64,000 nucleotides of DNA from Pyrinomonadaceae bacterium (lineage in GTDB: Bacteria > Acidobacteriota > Blastocatellia > Pyrinomonadales > Pyrinomonadaceae). The notes beneath the pieces were generated by a model. The model was not told the DNA's origin, did no database searches, and worked only from the letters and a program-made list of their open reading frames with translations. Below are positions 43,363 to 51,726 of the stretch, one piece after another. Location of the stretch: positions 2,501 to 66,500 of the forward strand of contig JAHCHG010000009.1 in assembly GCA_026129865.1 (NCBI GenBank), given 5' to 3'. The position numbers were made by a program, and so were the translations under genes. The first letter of the stretch is position 1. Each line of letters opens with the position of its first letter.

Positions 43363-44448
43363 ATGTATAAACAGATCGGAATTTTGACAGGCGGCGGCGA
43401 CGCCCCGGGTTTGAACGCAGTGATCCGTGCGGTCGTTCGCACGGCGACGTTGAAATTCGGGATGAAATGCATAGGTATCGAAGACAGTTTCGAAGGCATT
43501 TTAGGCGAAACGCAGCTGACAAAGCTTACAAATAAGTCGGTAAGCGGAATTTTGCCGCGCGGCGGAACGATCCTCGGCACCAGAAATCGCGGAAGTTTTT
43601 GCAAGGTCGTTGACGGTAAAATGATCGTTCCCGATATGCCGATCGAAGAAGCCCTATCGAATTTACGAAAACACGAGATCGACGCGCTCGTCGTGATCGG
43701 AGGCGAAGGAACTCTGGCGATCGCGGAAAAATTTCACCGTCGCGGATTTCCGGTCATCGGCGTTCCGAAGACCATCGACAACGATCTTTCGGCAACCGAA
43801 CTTACGTTTGGTTTTATGACCGCGATCGACATTGCAACCGAAGCGCTCGACCGGCTTCATACAACTGCTGCGTCGCACGACCGTGTGATGATCCTTGAGG
43901 TAATGGGTCGGAACACCGGCTGGATCGCCCTGCACGCCGGATTAGCCGGAAGCGCCGATGTGATCTTGATCCCGGAAATTCCGTTCTCGTTCGAGGCAAT
44001 GATCAAAAAGATCCATCAGCGTGAAAAAGCCGGGTCGAAATTTACAAATATTGTCGTCGCCGAAGGCGCGTGCGAAGTCGGTCAATCTGAGATCTTTTTA
44101 GATCAAAAGGAATTCCGGCTCGGCGGCATTGGCGAACATATTCGCAGGCGGTTAGAGGAAATGATCGACAAAGAATCGCGCTGCGTAGTTTTAGGTCATC
44201 TTCAACGTGGCGGAAGCCCGAACGCGTTTGATAGAATGTTGGGAACTAATTTCGGCGCGTGCGCGGTTCGGGCGTTAGCCGAAGGCGAGCGTGGAAAAAT
44301 GGTCGCGCTGCAGGCGAACCGGGTTTCGACCGTTCCCCTGTCCGAAGCGATCGCTAATGTTAAGACCGTAAATGTCGAAGGACAGCTCGTGCGAACTGCG
44401 CGCGATATCGGAATAAGTTTTGCCGCGCCAAACGTTCGCGGAAACTAG
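43363..44448 (+). CDS. pfkA: 6-phosphofructokinase
   Basis: 361 residues of the PFK family: ILTGGGDAPGLNAVIRA (nucleotide site), IGGEGTLAIAEKF, VPKTIDNDLSATELTFGF (catalytic region) and GRNTGWIALHAGLAG. At the two positions that separate ATP from pyrophosphate enzymes, it has G in GGEGT and K in PKTIDND, a combination known from ATP-dependent group III enzymes. It phosphorylates fructose 6-phosphate in glycolysis and pairs functionally with gpmA at 22958. Start ATG follows the terminator by about 20 bases. Confidence 0.92.
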   Translation: MYKQIGILTGGGDAPGLNAVIRAVVRTATLKFGMKCIGIEDSFEGILGETQLTKLTNKSVSGILPRGGTILGTRNRGSFCKVVDGKMIVPDMPIEEALSNLRKHEIDALVVIGGEGTLAIAEKFHRRGFPVIGVPKTIDNDLSATELTFGFMTAIDIATEALDRLHTTAASHDRVMILEVMGRNTGWIALHAGLAGSADVILIPEIPFSFEAMIKKIHQREKAGSKFTNIVVAEGACEVGQSEIFLDQKEFRLGGIGEHIRRRLEEMIDKESRCVVLGHLQRGGSPNAFDRMLGTNFGACAVRALAEGERGKMVALQANRVSTVPLSEAIANVKTVNVEGQLVRTARDIGISFAAPNVRGN

Positions 44449-44520
44449 GTTTTGTTAAATTTATCGGTTACTTTGGAGAATGTAAAAATTTCTCTAGAGT
44501 GCCGATTATTAGTTGATATT

Positions 44521-44991
44521 ATGGAATCAGTCAGAAAAAAAATTCAGGAAGAATTAGACCTGCTCGAAGAAGAGATACATTTTAAATTACCAAAGGAAAT
44601 TCAAAAAGCCCGCGAATTTGGCGATCTGCGCGAAAATGCCGAATACAAGGCTGCGCTTGAACGTCAGTCGATCGTTTCGGCACGGATCGGGCAGCTCCGG
44701 CGGCGCCTTAGCGAATTGAAAGACGTCGATCTTTCAAAGATCCCGACCGACAGCGCGGCTTACGGTTCAAAGCTTGTTCTTTACGATCTCGACCGCGATG
44801 TTGAAATAACGTACCGGTTGGTTACTAGCGAGGAAAGCGATCCGGACAATGGAATGATCTCGACCGTTTCGCCGATCGGACAGGCGCTGATGGGTAAGGA
44901 ACAAGGGGACGAAGTTACGGTTCGGACCGAGCAGGGTCTCCGAAAGTTTGAAATTGCAAAACTTTATACGATCCACGACAAGCAGGAATAG
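44521..44991 (+). CDS. greA: Transcription elongation factor GreA/GreB
   Basis: 156 residues from the ATG at 44521; the frame is open upstream to 44452 but family proteins start with the coiled coil. The N-terminal antiparallel coiled coil carries the acidic tip (REFGDLRENAEYKAALERQ) that enters the RNA polymerase secondary channel, and the FKBP-like C-terminal domain (STVSPIGQALMGKEQGDEV) follows. It rescues arrested polymerase by stimulating transcript cleavage. Close behind it lie heptad repeats and the phospholipid genes. Confidence 0.9.
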   Translation: MESVRKKIQEELDLLEEEIHFKLPKEIQKAREFGDLRENAEYKAALERQSIVSARIGQLRRRLSELKDVDLSKIPTDSAAYGSKLVLYDLDRDVEITYRLVTSEESDPDNGMISTVSPIGQALMGKEQGDEVTVRTEQGLRKFEIAKLYTIHDKQE

Positions 44992-45038
44992 TTCAAGGTT
45001 TCTAGTTCGAAGATCAAAGTCTAATTGTCAGGCTTCGA

Positions 45039-45069
45039 ATTTTGAACTTTGAACTTTGAACGTTGAACT
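45039..45069. repeat. Heptad repeat (CTTTGAA) array, left copy
   Basis: Four 7-base units of the type CTTTGAA in a row, the last one CGTTGAA, ending six bases before the ATG of the CDP-alcohol gene. A shorter array in the opposite orientation (TTCAAAG) lies at 46439-46455, behind the third gene of that block. Confidence 0.7.
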
Positions 45070-45074
45070 AATTT

Positions 45075-45710
45075 ATGTTCGGAGCAAGCATAGGAAACGG
45101 CGCGATGCGTATCATCAATGCGATGGTGCGCTGGCTTGCGTTTGGCGGTGTCAGTCCGAACATTCTGACCGTTATCGGCGTTTCGATTAACGTCGCATGC
45201 GGAATCTTGTTCGGTTTCGGTGAGTTTTTCTGGGCTGGGATCGTACTTATCATCGCCAACCTTTTTGATATGCTCGACGGAAATGTCGCGCGGCTTTCGG
45301 GCAGAGTTACAAAATTCGGAGGTTTTCTGGACTCTTCGCTTGACCGCGTGTCGGACATGGTCGTTTTTTTGGGGATCATCGCGTTTTACGCGGGCAACAT
45401 TCCGCAGCACTCGCTTTTGAACACCGTTCTGGCAGGCGTTGCGATGATGTTTTCGGTAATGGTCAGTTACACAACGGCAAGGTCCGAAGGTCTGGGAGTA
45501 AAGGCAAATGTCGGGTTTTTGCAGCGACCGGAGCGAGTTGTACTGCTGATAATCGGCGCGCTTTCGACCTGGGATTGGAATTCGGACTTTTTCCTTTTTA
45601 ATCGTATGCCGCAGGTTCTCTGGGTGTTGGCGGTCGGTTCGCTATGGACGTTTATTCACCGGATGTTCTTTATTTGGAAAGAATTTAAGGCGATGGAATC
45701 GGGAGCGTGA
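45075..45710 (+). CDS. CDP-alcohol phosphatidyltransferase
   Basis: 211 residues, five to six membrane segments. The catalytic CDP-alcohol motif is complete: DMLDGNVARLSGRVTKFGGFLDSSLDRVSD, reading D-G-x2-A-R-x8-G-x3-D-x3-D (within two ten-residue stretches). The enzyme joins CDP-diacylglycerol to an alcohol such as inositol phosphate or glycerol phosphate. The extended loop resembles phosphatidylinositol-phosphate synthases. It overlaps the next gene by four bases (GTGA), forming an operon with two small membrane-associated genes. Confidence 0.88.
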   Translation: MFGASIGNGAMRIINAMVRWLAFGGVSPNILTVIGVSINVACGILFGFGEFFWAGIVLIIANLFDMLDGNVARLSGRVTKFGGFLDSSLDRVSDMVVFLGIIAFYAGNIPQHSLLNTVLAGVAMMFSVMVSYTTARSEGLGVKANVGFLQRPERVVLLIIGALSTWDWNSDFFLFNRMPQVLWVLAVGSLWTFIHRMFFIWKEFKAMESGA

Positions 45711-46147
45711 ATCAACAACGGATGGAATGGATCTCATCAATTTGGGCTTCGGTAACGCTGGGGAAAGTTCTTTTAGGAATTGGAACTTTCCTCATCTCAT
45801 TCACGATCAGCGCCCTTGCCGTAGGAATCGTAATGGTGAAAATTCCGGCGGGCTATTTTAGCTCGCATTACACCCAGGATTTTATGCCGGGCAAACCCTG
45901 GCTGGTCCGTTGGAGTGCCGTCATACTAAAAAATCTACTCGGTATCTTTCTTATACTGCTCGGTATCGTGCTTTCACTTCCCGGAGTTCCCGGACAGGGT
46001 GTTTTGACTATTCTTCTCGGGCTGATAATGATGGACATTCCGGGAAAACGACCGCTCGAAGCGAGAATAATCAAACGACCTTCGGTATTAAGCGCTGTTA
46101 ACGGGCTGCGGGCTCGATATGGAAAACCGCCGTTGGACTTGGATTGA
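45707..46147 (+). CDS. PGPGW-like membrane protein
   Basis: 146 residues; GTG start at 45707 overlaps the preceding stop (GTGA), ATG at 45722 being an alternative. Three hydrophobic segments are seen. The motif SLPGVPGQGVLTILLGLIMM followed by a basic tail resembles the PGPGW family of transmembrane proteins of unknown function. Its tight coupling to the CDP-alcohol enzyme points to a membrane-lipid setting. Confidence 0.7.
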   Translation: MNQQRMEWISSIWASVTLGKVLLGIGTFLISFTISALAVGIVMVKIPAGYFSSHYTQDFMPGKPWLVRWSAVILKNLLGIFLILLGIVLSLPGVPGQGVLTILLGLIMMDIPGKRPLEARIIKRPSVLSAVNGLRARYGKPPLDLD

Positions 46148-46148
46148 C

Positions 46149-46439
46149 ATGGGAATTTTCGACCTCTTCAGGAAAAAAGACGAAGCCGCGCTTGAAGCTC
46201 AAATGCGCGATCGGCTCCTGCACAAGGGTCGTATTACCGATGGAGTCGTTATTGATAATGAGATCACGGACGAAGGTTATGTTATCGTTTACTACACTTA
46301 CAGCGTTCAGGGCGCGGATTTTGAATCGTCCGAGATTTTGAGCGCCGAACAGAGCCGGACTTCGATCAAATATGCTCCGGGAGCGAGCGTCGGTGTTCGG
46401 TACGATCCGAACCATCATGGAAGATCGATCCTTGTTTGA
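46149..46439 (+). CDS. DUF3592-like small protein
   Basis: 96 residues from the ATG at 46149, one base after the previous stop. A helix (GIFDLFRKKDEAALEAQ) is followed by beta strands ending in APGASVGVRYDPNHHGRSILV, a pattern seen in DUF3592-type proteins (typically 'vyYdP.dP'). No membrane segment. Function unknown; it closes the lipid-enzyme operon and is followed by inverted heptad repeats. Confidence 0.6.
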   Translation: MGIFDLFRKKDEAALEAQMRDRLLHKGRITDGVVIDNEITDEGYVIVYYTYSVQGADFESSEILSAEQSRTSIKYAPGASVGVRYDPNHHGRSILV

Positions 46440-46455
46440 GTTCAAAGTTCAAAAT
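46439..46455. repeat. Heptad repeat (TTCAAAG), right copy
   Basis: Two and a half TTCAAAG units directly after the DUF3592-like gene, inverted relative to the array at 45039-45069. Together they bracket the three-gene lipid block. Confidence 0.55.
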
Positions 46456-46494
46456 TAAAATAACTACAAACTAAGACTTCGAACTTCGAAAATT

Positions 46495-48063
46495 ATGTTC
46501 AAAAAAATCCTAATCGCAAACCGAGGAGAGATCGCCGTCCGCGTGATTCGCGCTTGCCGCGATATGCAGATCAAAACCGTCGCGGTTTATTCCGAAGCGG
46601 ACAAAGATGCGCTTCACGTTCGAATGGCGGACGAGGCGTATTTTATCGGCGCGCCGCCGTCGAATGAAAGTTATCTGCGTTGGGAAAAAATTATCGAAGT
46701 TGCAAAAATATCAGGAGCGGAAGCGATTCATCCGGGTTACGGTTTTTTGTCGGAAAACGCCGAATTCGTCCGCGAAGTTACAAATCAAGGCATAACTTTC
46801 ATCGGACCTTCGCCCGAAGCGATGGAAGGAATGGGCGGAAAAATGTCCGCGCGGAAAATCGCGATTGAAGCCGATGTTCCCGTTGTGCCGGGAACGACCG
46901 AACCTTTAGAATCTGCCGAAGAAGCGATTGAAATTGCGAAAAAATACGGATTTCCCGTGATGTTAAAAGCATCGGCGGGCGGCGGCGGAAAAGGAATGCG
47001 GTTTGTCGAAAACGAAGCGGATTTGAAAAACGCCCTCGAAGCCGCGCAATCGGAAGCTCTCGCAAGTTTTGGCGATTCAGCAGTTTACGTCGAAAAAGCG
47101 ATCGTTCGTCCGCGTCATATCGAAATTCAGATTTTTTCAGATAAACACGGAAATCACGTTCACTTGGGCGAAAGAGAATGCTCGATTCAACGTCGGCATC
47201 AAAAGGTCGTCGAAGAATGTCCTTCGCCGATCAACGATGAAGATCTTCGCGCAAAAATGGGCGAAGCGGCGATAAAGGTTGCAAAAGCCGTAAATTACGT
47301 CGGCGCGGGAACAGTCGAATTTCTCGTTTCGGACGTTGATAAATCTTTTTACTTTTTAGAAATGAACACGCGCCTGCAAGTCGAACATCCAGTTACGGAA
47401 TTAGTAACGGGAATTGATCTCGTGCGCGAACAAATCCGCGTAGCGTGGGGCGAAAAACTTTCATTCACGCAGGACGAAATTTCCTGGAACACACACGCCA
47501 TCGAATGCCGCGTTTATGCCGAAGACCCGGAAAATAATTTTCTGCCTTCGCCGGGGCGCATTACGCGCCTGAGAGTTCCGCAAGGCAACGGTGTGCGCGA
47601 TGACGGTGGAATTTACGAAGGCGCGGAAGTTTCGATCTATTACGATCCGATGATCTCGAAACTCGCCTGTTACGGCAAAACGCGCGAAGAAGCGATTGAT
47701 CGTCTGCGTCGCGCTCTAAAGGAATACGAAGTCGGCGGAATAAAAACGACTCTGCCGTTTTTCCGCGAGATCGTCGAAGACGAAGAGTTTATCGCCGGAA
47801 AACTCGACACAGGTTTTATCGAGCGTTTTAACCGGCGCAAAGTTCACAAACAGACGGACCAGTCAACGAAAGATCTTGCTGTCATTGCGGCGGCGCTTTC
47901 TTTCAGCGTTGAAGGACATTCAACTGTCCCCGAAAACGAAACATCAACAACCACCGTCCCCAGCCGCTGGGTGACAGCCGGTCGCGCAGCGCTTCACCAA
48001 AATTGGTTTTGGTATTTCCTAACAGACGGAGTCATTAGTGGAAGAATTTTTAAAAACACTTAA
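46495..48063 (+). CDS. accC: Biotin carboxylase (acetyl/acyl-CoA carboxylase)
   Basis: 522 residues. The ATP-grasp biotin carboxylase fold is complete: ILIANRGEIAVRVIRACRD, HPGYGFLSENAEF, KASAGGGGKGMR, EMNTRLQVEHPVTE. The core ends near residue 450; the extra 70 residues at the C-terminus resemble those of acyl-CoA carboxylase alpha chains, but no biotinyl (BCCP) domain is attached. It carboxylates the biotin carrier for the AccA/AccD reaction (accD at 20715) or for a propionyl-CoA-type enzyme. The last 26 bases overlap the next gene. Confidence 0.9.
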   Translation: MFKKILIANRGEIAVRVIRACRDMQIKTVAVYSEADKDALHVRMADEAYFIGAPPSNESYLRWEKIIEVAKISGAEAIHPGYGFLSENAEFVREVTNQGITFIGPSPEAMEGMGGKMSARKIAIEADVPVVPGTTEPLESAEEAIEIAKKYGFPVMLKASAGGGGKGMRFVENEADLKNALEAAQSEALASFGDSAVYVEKAIVRPRHIEIQIFSDKHGNHVHLGERECSIQRRHQKVVEECPSPINDEDLRAKMGEAAIKVAKAVNYVGAGTVEFLVSDVDKSFYFLEMNTRLQVEHPVTELVTGIDLVREQIRVAWGEKLSFTQDEISWNTHAIECRVYAEDPENNFLPSPGRITRLRVPQGNGVRDDGGIYEGAEVSIYYDPMISKLACYGKTREEAIDRLRRALKEYEVGGIKTTLPFFREIVEDEEFIAGKLDTGFIERFNRRKVHKQTDQSTKDLAVIAAALSFSVEGHSTVPENETSTTTVPSRWVTAGRAALHQNWFWYFLTDGVISGRIFKNT

Positions 48064-48247
48064 GGAAAAAGAGGTCGACATCGCGTTTGGTTCGGGATCG
48101 TCGGTGCGTGGTGAAATAACTGACGTCCGCGACGGCGTGCTTTTTCTGCGCGATGAAGAAGATCGGCTTGCCTATGTCGCCATCGAAAAGATCACGGTGA
48201 TTTGGGAGGTCAAAGATAGTCTTTCGCGCCCGGGTTTTCTCGGTTAA
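48038..48247 (+). CDS. Small Sm-like-fold protein, 69 aa
   Basis: 69 residues from a GTG at 48038, overlapping accC by 26 bases in another frame. Predicted short helix then strands: KEVDIAFGSGSSVRGEITDVRDGVLFLRDEEDRLAYVAIEKITVIWE is split by conserved glycines like a small barrel (Sm/LSm-like). The frame continues 184 bases beyond accC and ends at the terminator at 48254, which supports a real gene. Function unknown. Confidence 0.6.
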   Translation: MEEFLKTLKEKEVDIAFGSGSSVRGEITDVRDGVLFLRDEEDRLAYVAIEKITVIWEVKDSLSRPGFLG

Positions 48248-48253
48248 TTAAAA

Positions 48254-48281
48254 AGCCGAATCCAACTTTCTGAATTCGGCT
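48254..48281. terminator. Hairpin between convergent genes
   Basis: AGCCGAAT (48254-48261) pairs with ATTCGGCT (48274-48281); AAAA precedes and a T-rich stretch follows. It can end transcription of accC and its small neighbour, and from the other side the NlpC/P60 gene. Confidence 0.75.
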
Positions 48282-48305
48282 CGTATGTTTCTTTTCGAAA
48301 TTTTG

Positions 48306-48989
48306 CTATTTGGAAAAATCCGGCTGCGCAGCATATTTGTCGATCGGAATTCTCCGGAATCCTACGATGCGCTTTTCCCAGTATCCCGCAAATTTTGAAT
48401 AGGTAACGCCTTTGCTTGAAGAAGCATGATAAAAACCGTTCTCGTCGACGACGATCCCCACATGACCTAAACCGTTAAAGAAGACCAACGTGCCGAACTT
48501 ATATCGGTCGTCGCCGGTCACCGGTTCAAAATCGTTCCAAAACGTCCGCGCGCTAGAGCGAAGAAAATCAACTCCCGATTCGTTAAATACCGCCCAGACA
48601 AAACCGGAACAATCGTATCTGTTCGGTCCCGTCGAGCCGTAAAGGTACGGAATTCCAAGCTTTGATTGGATCGAACCCATCATATCGCTGCGCATCGAAA
48701 AATCTACTCCGACCGCGTTTTTTGAAACTGCGGCTGCCGGAGCGGCGGTTGTCGGTTTGGCTAATGTGGTCTTTTTAACTAATGAAGGCTGGTTTTGAAC
48801 AACTATCGAATTTGTAAGAGTCGGGCGGGAAGTTGATGTGGTCTTTTTTGGAACTGTTACCGTTGGAGCATTTGTCGGGGCTGATTCAACCGTTTTTACT
48901 ACTCGCTGTCTATCCTGCGCAAACGCCGCACTTGAAAAGAATAGAATCAACACACACAAAGATAAACCAGACGATCTGAATAAAGACAT
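48306..48989 (-). CDS. Exported NlpC/P60 cell-wall hydrolase
   Basis: 227 residues from the ATG at 48989, chosen because AGGAG lies nine bases upstream. Signal peptide to about AAFAQ, then a threonine/proline-rich linker (residues 35-90), then an NlpC/P60 domain with C127 (NRYDCSGFVW) and H176 (LGHVGIVV). It probably cleaves stem peptides of peptidoglycan in the periplasm. The low-complexity linker may bind or span the wall. Transcribed alone. Confidence 0.9.
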   Translation of the reverse strand: MSLFRSSGLSLCVLILFFSSAAFAQDRQRVVKTVESAPTNAPTVTVPKKTTSTSRPTLTNSIVVQNQPSLVKKTTLAKPTTAAPAAAVSKNAVGVDFSMRSDMMGSIQSKLGIPYLYGSTGPNRYDCSGFVWAVFNESGVDFLRSSARTFWNDFEPVTGDDRYKFGTLVFFNGLGHVGIVVDENGFYHASSSKGVTYSKFAGYWEKRIVGFRRIPIDKYAAQPDFSK

Positions 48990-49445
48990 CAACAAAAACT
49001 CCTATTATTTATTGATCTTCCGAAACGGAAAAGATGAAGAACCTCAGAAAATATTTAAAATTTCAAAATAAACGCGCAGAAAGCTTTGCTTTCAATTTTT
49101 ATGCTATTTAATTTTTGCGATTATTTTGGTTAAAGACGAAGAAAATTTTCGCCTAAAAGAAAGAGATTTGCAAATCCCGAAAACAGTTTAACCTAATTTG
49201 GCTGGAAAGATGAAACTTTTTTCCGGAAATCTTACGGATAACGAAAAAAAAAGCACAGCGATTCCTTTTCGAATTAGAATAACTGCCGCCCTTCTCCGCC
49301 TTCGCAATCCGTTCCGAGTTGTCTTGAATACTTTAAGAAAAGATTCAATAAACCACGTATTCCACAAAAGATCTTTCCAGGTCAAAAGAAAAGTCCGGCT
49401 CAAGTTTGCCGAATGAGCCGGACACTACTTAAAATTTTGCGAAAA
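48990..49445. other. 456-base intergenic region
   Basis: It holds the promoter side of the NlpC/P60 gene and the 3' side of the ErpA-like gene, with the terminator at 49383-49423. Two opposing short reading frames at 49188-49416 overlap each other and neither has a ribosome site or family motif. Nothing else is seen. Confidence 0.55.
49383..49423 (-). terminator. Terminator of ErpA-like gene
   Basis: GTCCGGCTCA (49393-49402) pairs perfectly with TGAGCCGGAC (49414-49423); on the minus strand the stem is followed by TTTTCTTTTG. Confidence 0.85.
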
Positions 49446-49802
49446 CTAAGCCGAAAACGACGTTCCGCATCCGCATCCACCGGTCGCATTCGGGTTTTCA
49501 AAAGTGAATCCCGAACCCATCATATTCGATGTGTAATCGACGGTAATTCCGTTCAAATATTGTGCGCTGAACATGTCAATAAAAAGACGAACTCCTTGTT
49601 GATCAACGATAAAATCGCCCTGTCGCGATTCTTCTTCGATGTTCAGACTGTATTGAAATCCCGAACATCCGCCCGGAACAACACGAACGCGAAGTCCTGC
49701 CGTTTCCGGTAGATCTTCTTCGCTCGCCATAAACTTTTTAATCTCGACGGCTGCATTAGCCGATACATTAATTTCTACATCCGGTGCCGCTACTGACGCC
49801 AT
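49446..49802 (-). CDS. A-type iron-sulfur carrier (ErpA/IscA)
   Basis: 118 residues with the three A-type cysteines C46 (VPGGCSGFQY), C110 and C112 (GGCGCGTSF). It carries nascent clusters to targets such as IspG or to complex enzymes; the radical SAM and molybdenum proteins in this window would depend on such carriers. The name ErpA versus IscA cannot be settled by eye. The next gene upstream on the same strand, Mrp, also handles iron-sulfur clusters, suggesting a functional pair, though 126 bases separate them. Confidence 0.92.
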   Translation of the reverse strand: MASVAAPDVEINVSANAAVEIKKFMASEEDLPETAGLRVRVVPGGCSGFQYSLNIEEESRQGDFIVDQQGVRLFIDMFSAQYLNGITVDYTSNMMGSGFTFENPNATGGCGCGTSFSA

Positions 49803-49928
49803 ATTGAAATATTCTCCTTCTGATATATGTCCTAAAGATCCAAAAAACGAATCTTTACAATTATGTCAATTTTAACCGACCTGCTTTAGGATAACAAGTA
49901 CGCGGTCAAAGTTGCACGTGAACAGCCG

Positions 49929-51014
49929 TTACTTTCCACGCGACATTATTACTAGTTCAGGCTTCATCGCCTCGATGGAAACCTGTCTTGCGACTTCTTC
50001 CGCCGTTTTGCGGAACGCCTGAGCCTGCGGCGATTCGGGATTGGAAATTACAACCGGAATGCCCTTGTCGCCGGCTTCGCGAACTTCTATTCCGAGCGGA
50101 ACCTCGCCAAGAAATGGTACGCCCATTTCGTCTGCAAACTCGCTTCCGCCTCCTTTTCCGAAAATGTCATACCGTTTATCAGGCATATCCGGCGGAACAA
50201 AATAGGACATATTTTCAATCACACCCAAAACCGGAACGGCAACCGTTTCAAACATTTTCAGCGCGCGGCGGACGTCCGCCAACGACACGATCTGAGGCGT
50301 AGTTACAAGAACCGCGCCCTGAACCGGTACTAATTGAGCCAAAGAAAGCTGTACATCGCCCGTTCCCGGCGGCATATCGACGATAAGATAATCGAGTTCG
50401 CCCCAATCGACATCGGTCAAAAACTGACGAACAATGCCGTGAAGCATCGGTCCGCGCAGGATCATCGGTTTATCGGCAGGTGCGAGGACAGCCATCGAGA
50501 TCATTTTTACGCCGTGACCTTCGAGCGGAATAATTTTTCCGTTAAACGCAGACGGCTGTTTTTGCGCCAAGCCGAGCATCAGCGGAACGTTGGGTCCGTA
50601 AACGTCGGCGTCCATCAACCCGACCTTGGCACCGTCAATTGAAAGCGAAACCGCAAGATTGACGGCGACCGTAGATTTTCCGACTCCGCCTTTCCCGCTC
50701 GAAACGGCAATGATGTTCTTAACATTCGGCAGCGCCATATTTCCCGCGACTCCGCGACCCTTCGGAACTTCCGAATCCATTATGACCTTGACATCTTCGA
50801 CGCCCTCGATCGAAGACACAAGCTGAACCGCCTCGGTTTCGAACATTTCCTTAACCGGACAAGCCGGCGTCGTTAAAACAATGCGAAACGAGACTTTTCC
50901 ACCGCTAATCTCGAGATCTTTTACAAAGTCGAGCGTTACAATGTCTTTCCGCAGATCCGGATCGATGATATTGGAAAGTTTTTCAAGTACCTGATCTTTC
51001 GTTATTTGATTCAT
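49929..51014 (-). CDS. mrp: Mrp/ApbC-type P-loop ATPase
   Basis: 361 residues. An N-terminal MIP18/DUF59 domain (1-85, TPACPVKEMF) is followed by a ParA-like ATPase with the deviant Walker A SSGKGGVGKST (106-115), LMDADVYGPNVPLML and VDMPPGTGDVQLSL. Mrp proteins bind and transfer iron-sulfur clusters. The usual CxxC that holds the bridging cluster after 'NMS' is missing here: the loop reads NMSYFVPPDMPDKRYDIFG. This may be a subtype with another ligand set. It is divergent from the UDG gene. Confidence 0.92.
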   Translation of the reverse strand: MNQITKDQVLEKLSNIIDPDLRKDIVTLDFVKDLEISGGKVSFRIVLTTPACPVKEMFETEAVQLVSSIEGVEDVKVIMDSEVPKGRGVAGNMALPNVKNIIAVSSGKGGVGKSTVAVNLAVSLSIDGAKVGLMDADVYGPNVPLMLGLAQKQPSAFNGKIIPLEGHGVKMISMAVLAPADKPMILRGPMLHGIVRQFLTDVDWGELDYLIVDMPPGTGDVQLSLAQLVPVQGAVLVTTPQIVSLADVRRALKMFETVAVPVLGVIENMSYFVPPDMPDKRYDIFGKGGGSEFADEMGVPFLGEVPLGIEVREAGDKGIPVVISNPESPQAQAFRKTAEEVARQVSIEAMKPELVIMSRGK

Positions 51015-51071
51015 TTAAATACCTTGTAAAAATGTAATTTTGATATAGTTTCACGATACACGACGCAAAAA

Positions 51072-51701
51072 ATGAGTTCAACCAAACAAAAACTATTCCT
51101 GTCGCTTTCCGCTGAAGCGCAGCGCTGTTTGATCTGTTCGGAAATGCGCGATAAAACGGCGGTTTTGAGCGAACTCAACGGCAGCCTTGACCCGAGAGTT
51201 CTGTTTATCGCGGAAGCGCCCGGTCGCCAGGGCGCCGATCGAACGCGCCGACCGTTTTGGGGCGATAAATCAGGCGAAAATTTTCAGGTTCTTCTTGATT
51301 CAATCGGACTGCGGCGAGAAGAGATATTTATCACGAACGCCGTGCTTTGCAGTCCCAGAAAGCCGAACGGTGCGAATCGTAACCCTAAAAAGAGCGAGAT
51401 CAAGAACTGTGCAAATTTCCTGCGGCGGACGATCGATCTGATCGACCCGAAGATAATTGCAACGCTGGGCGCTGTTTCACTTGAAGCTTTAAAACTACTT
51501 GAGAATCATTCATTTTTCGTTAGATCCCACGCCGGTAAAATTGTTTCGTGGAACTCAAAGATACTGGTTCCGCTTTATCATCCGAGTCCGCAGGTTATCG
51601 CTTCGCACCGCAGAATGGACCAGCAACTGAAAGACTACGCAGCGCTCGGAGAAGCAATTTCGAATCTTGAAGCCGCCGCCCGGATGAAGTTCGACCGGTA
51701 A
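51072..51701 (+). CDS. Uracil-DNA glycosylase, iron-sulfur type
   Basis: 209 residues. Motif A EAPGRQGADRTRRPFWG, then TNAVLCSPRKPNG and motif B YHPSPQV (H170) mark the family 4/5 UDG group. Four cysteines at 19, 22, 93 and 113 are placed like the 4Fe-4S ligands of these enzymes. It removes uracil from DNA at the start of base excision repair. The neighbour Mrp might help its cluster assembly. Family 4 versus 5 is not resolved by eye. Confidence 0.88.
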   Translation: MSSTKQKLFLSLSAEAQRCLICSEMRDKTAVLSELNGSLDPRVLFIAEAPGRQGADRTRRPFWGDKSGENFQVLLDSIGLRREEIFITNAVLCSPRKPNGANRNPKKSEIKNCANFLRRTIDLIDPKIIATLGAVSLEALKLLENHSFFVRSHAGKIVSWNSKILVPLYHPSPQVIASHRRMDQQLKDYAALGEAISNLEAAARMKFDR

Positions 51702-51726
51702 TCGTCTATTCTTATAGTTAAAAATT

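Noticed and set aside
43363-44448. Pyrophosphate-dependent phosphofructokinase
   Set aside because: Although PKTIDND is pyrophosphate-like, the GGEGT glycine is the ATP-type residue and PPi enzymes have D there.
49188-49416. Two opposing short reading frames in the NlpC/P60-ErpA gap
   Set aside because: They overlap each other, have very basic random-looking sequence and no ribosome site; the plus frame runs into the ErpA terminator hairpin.
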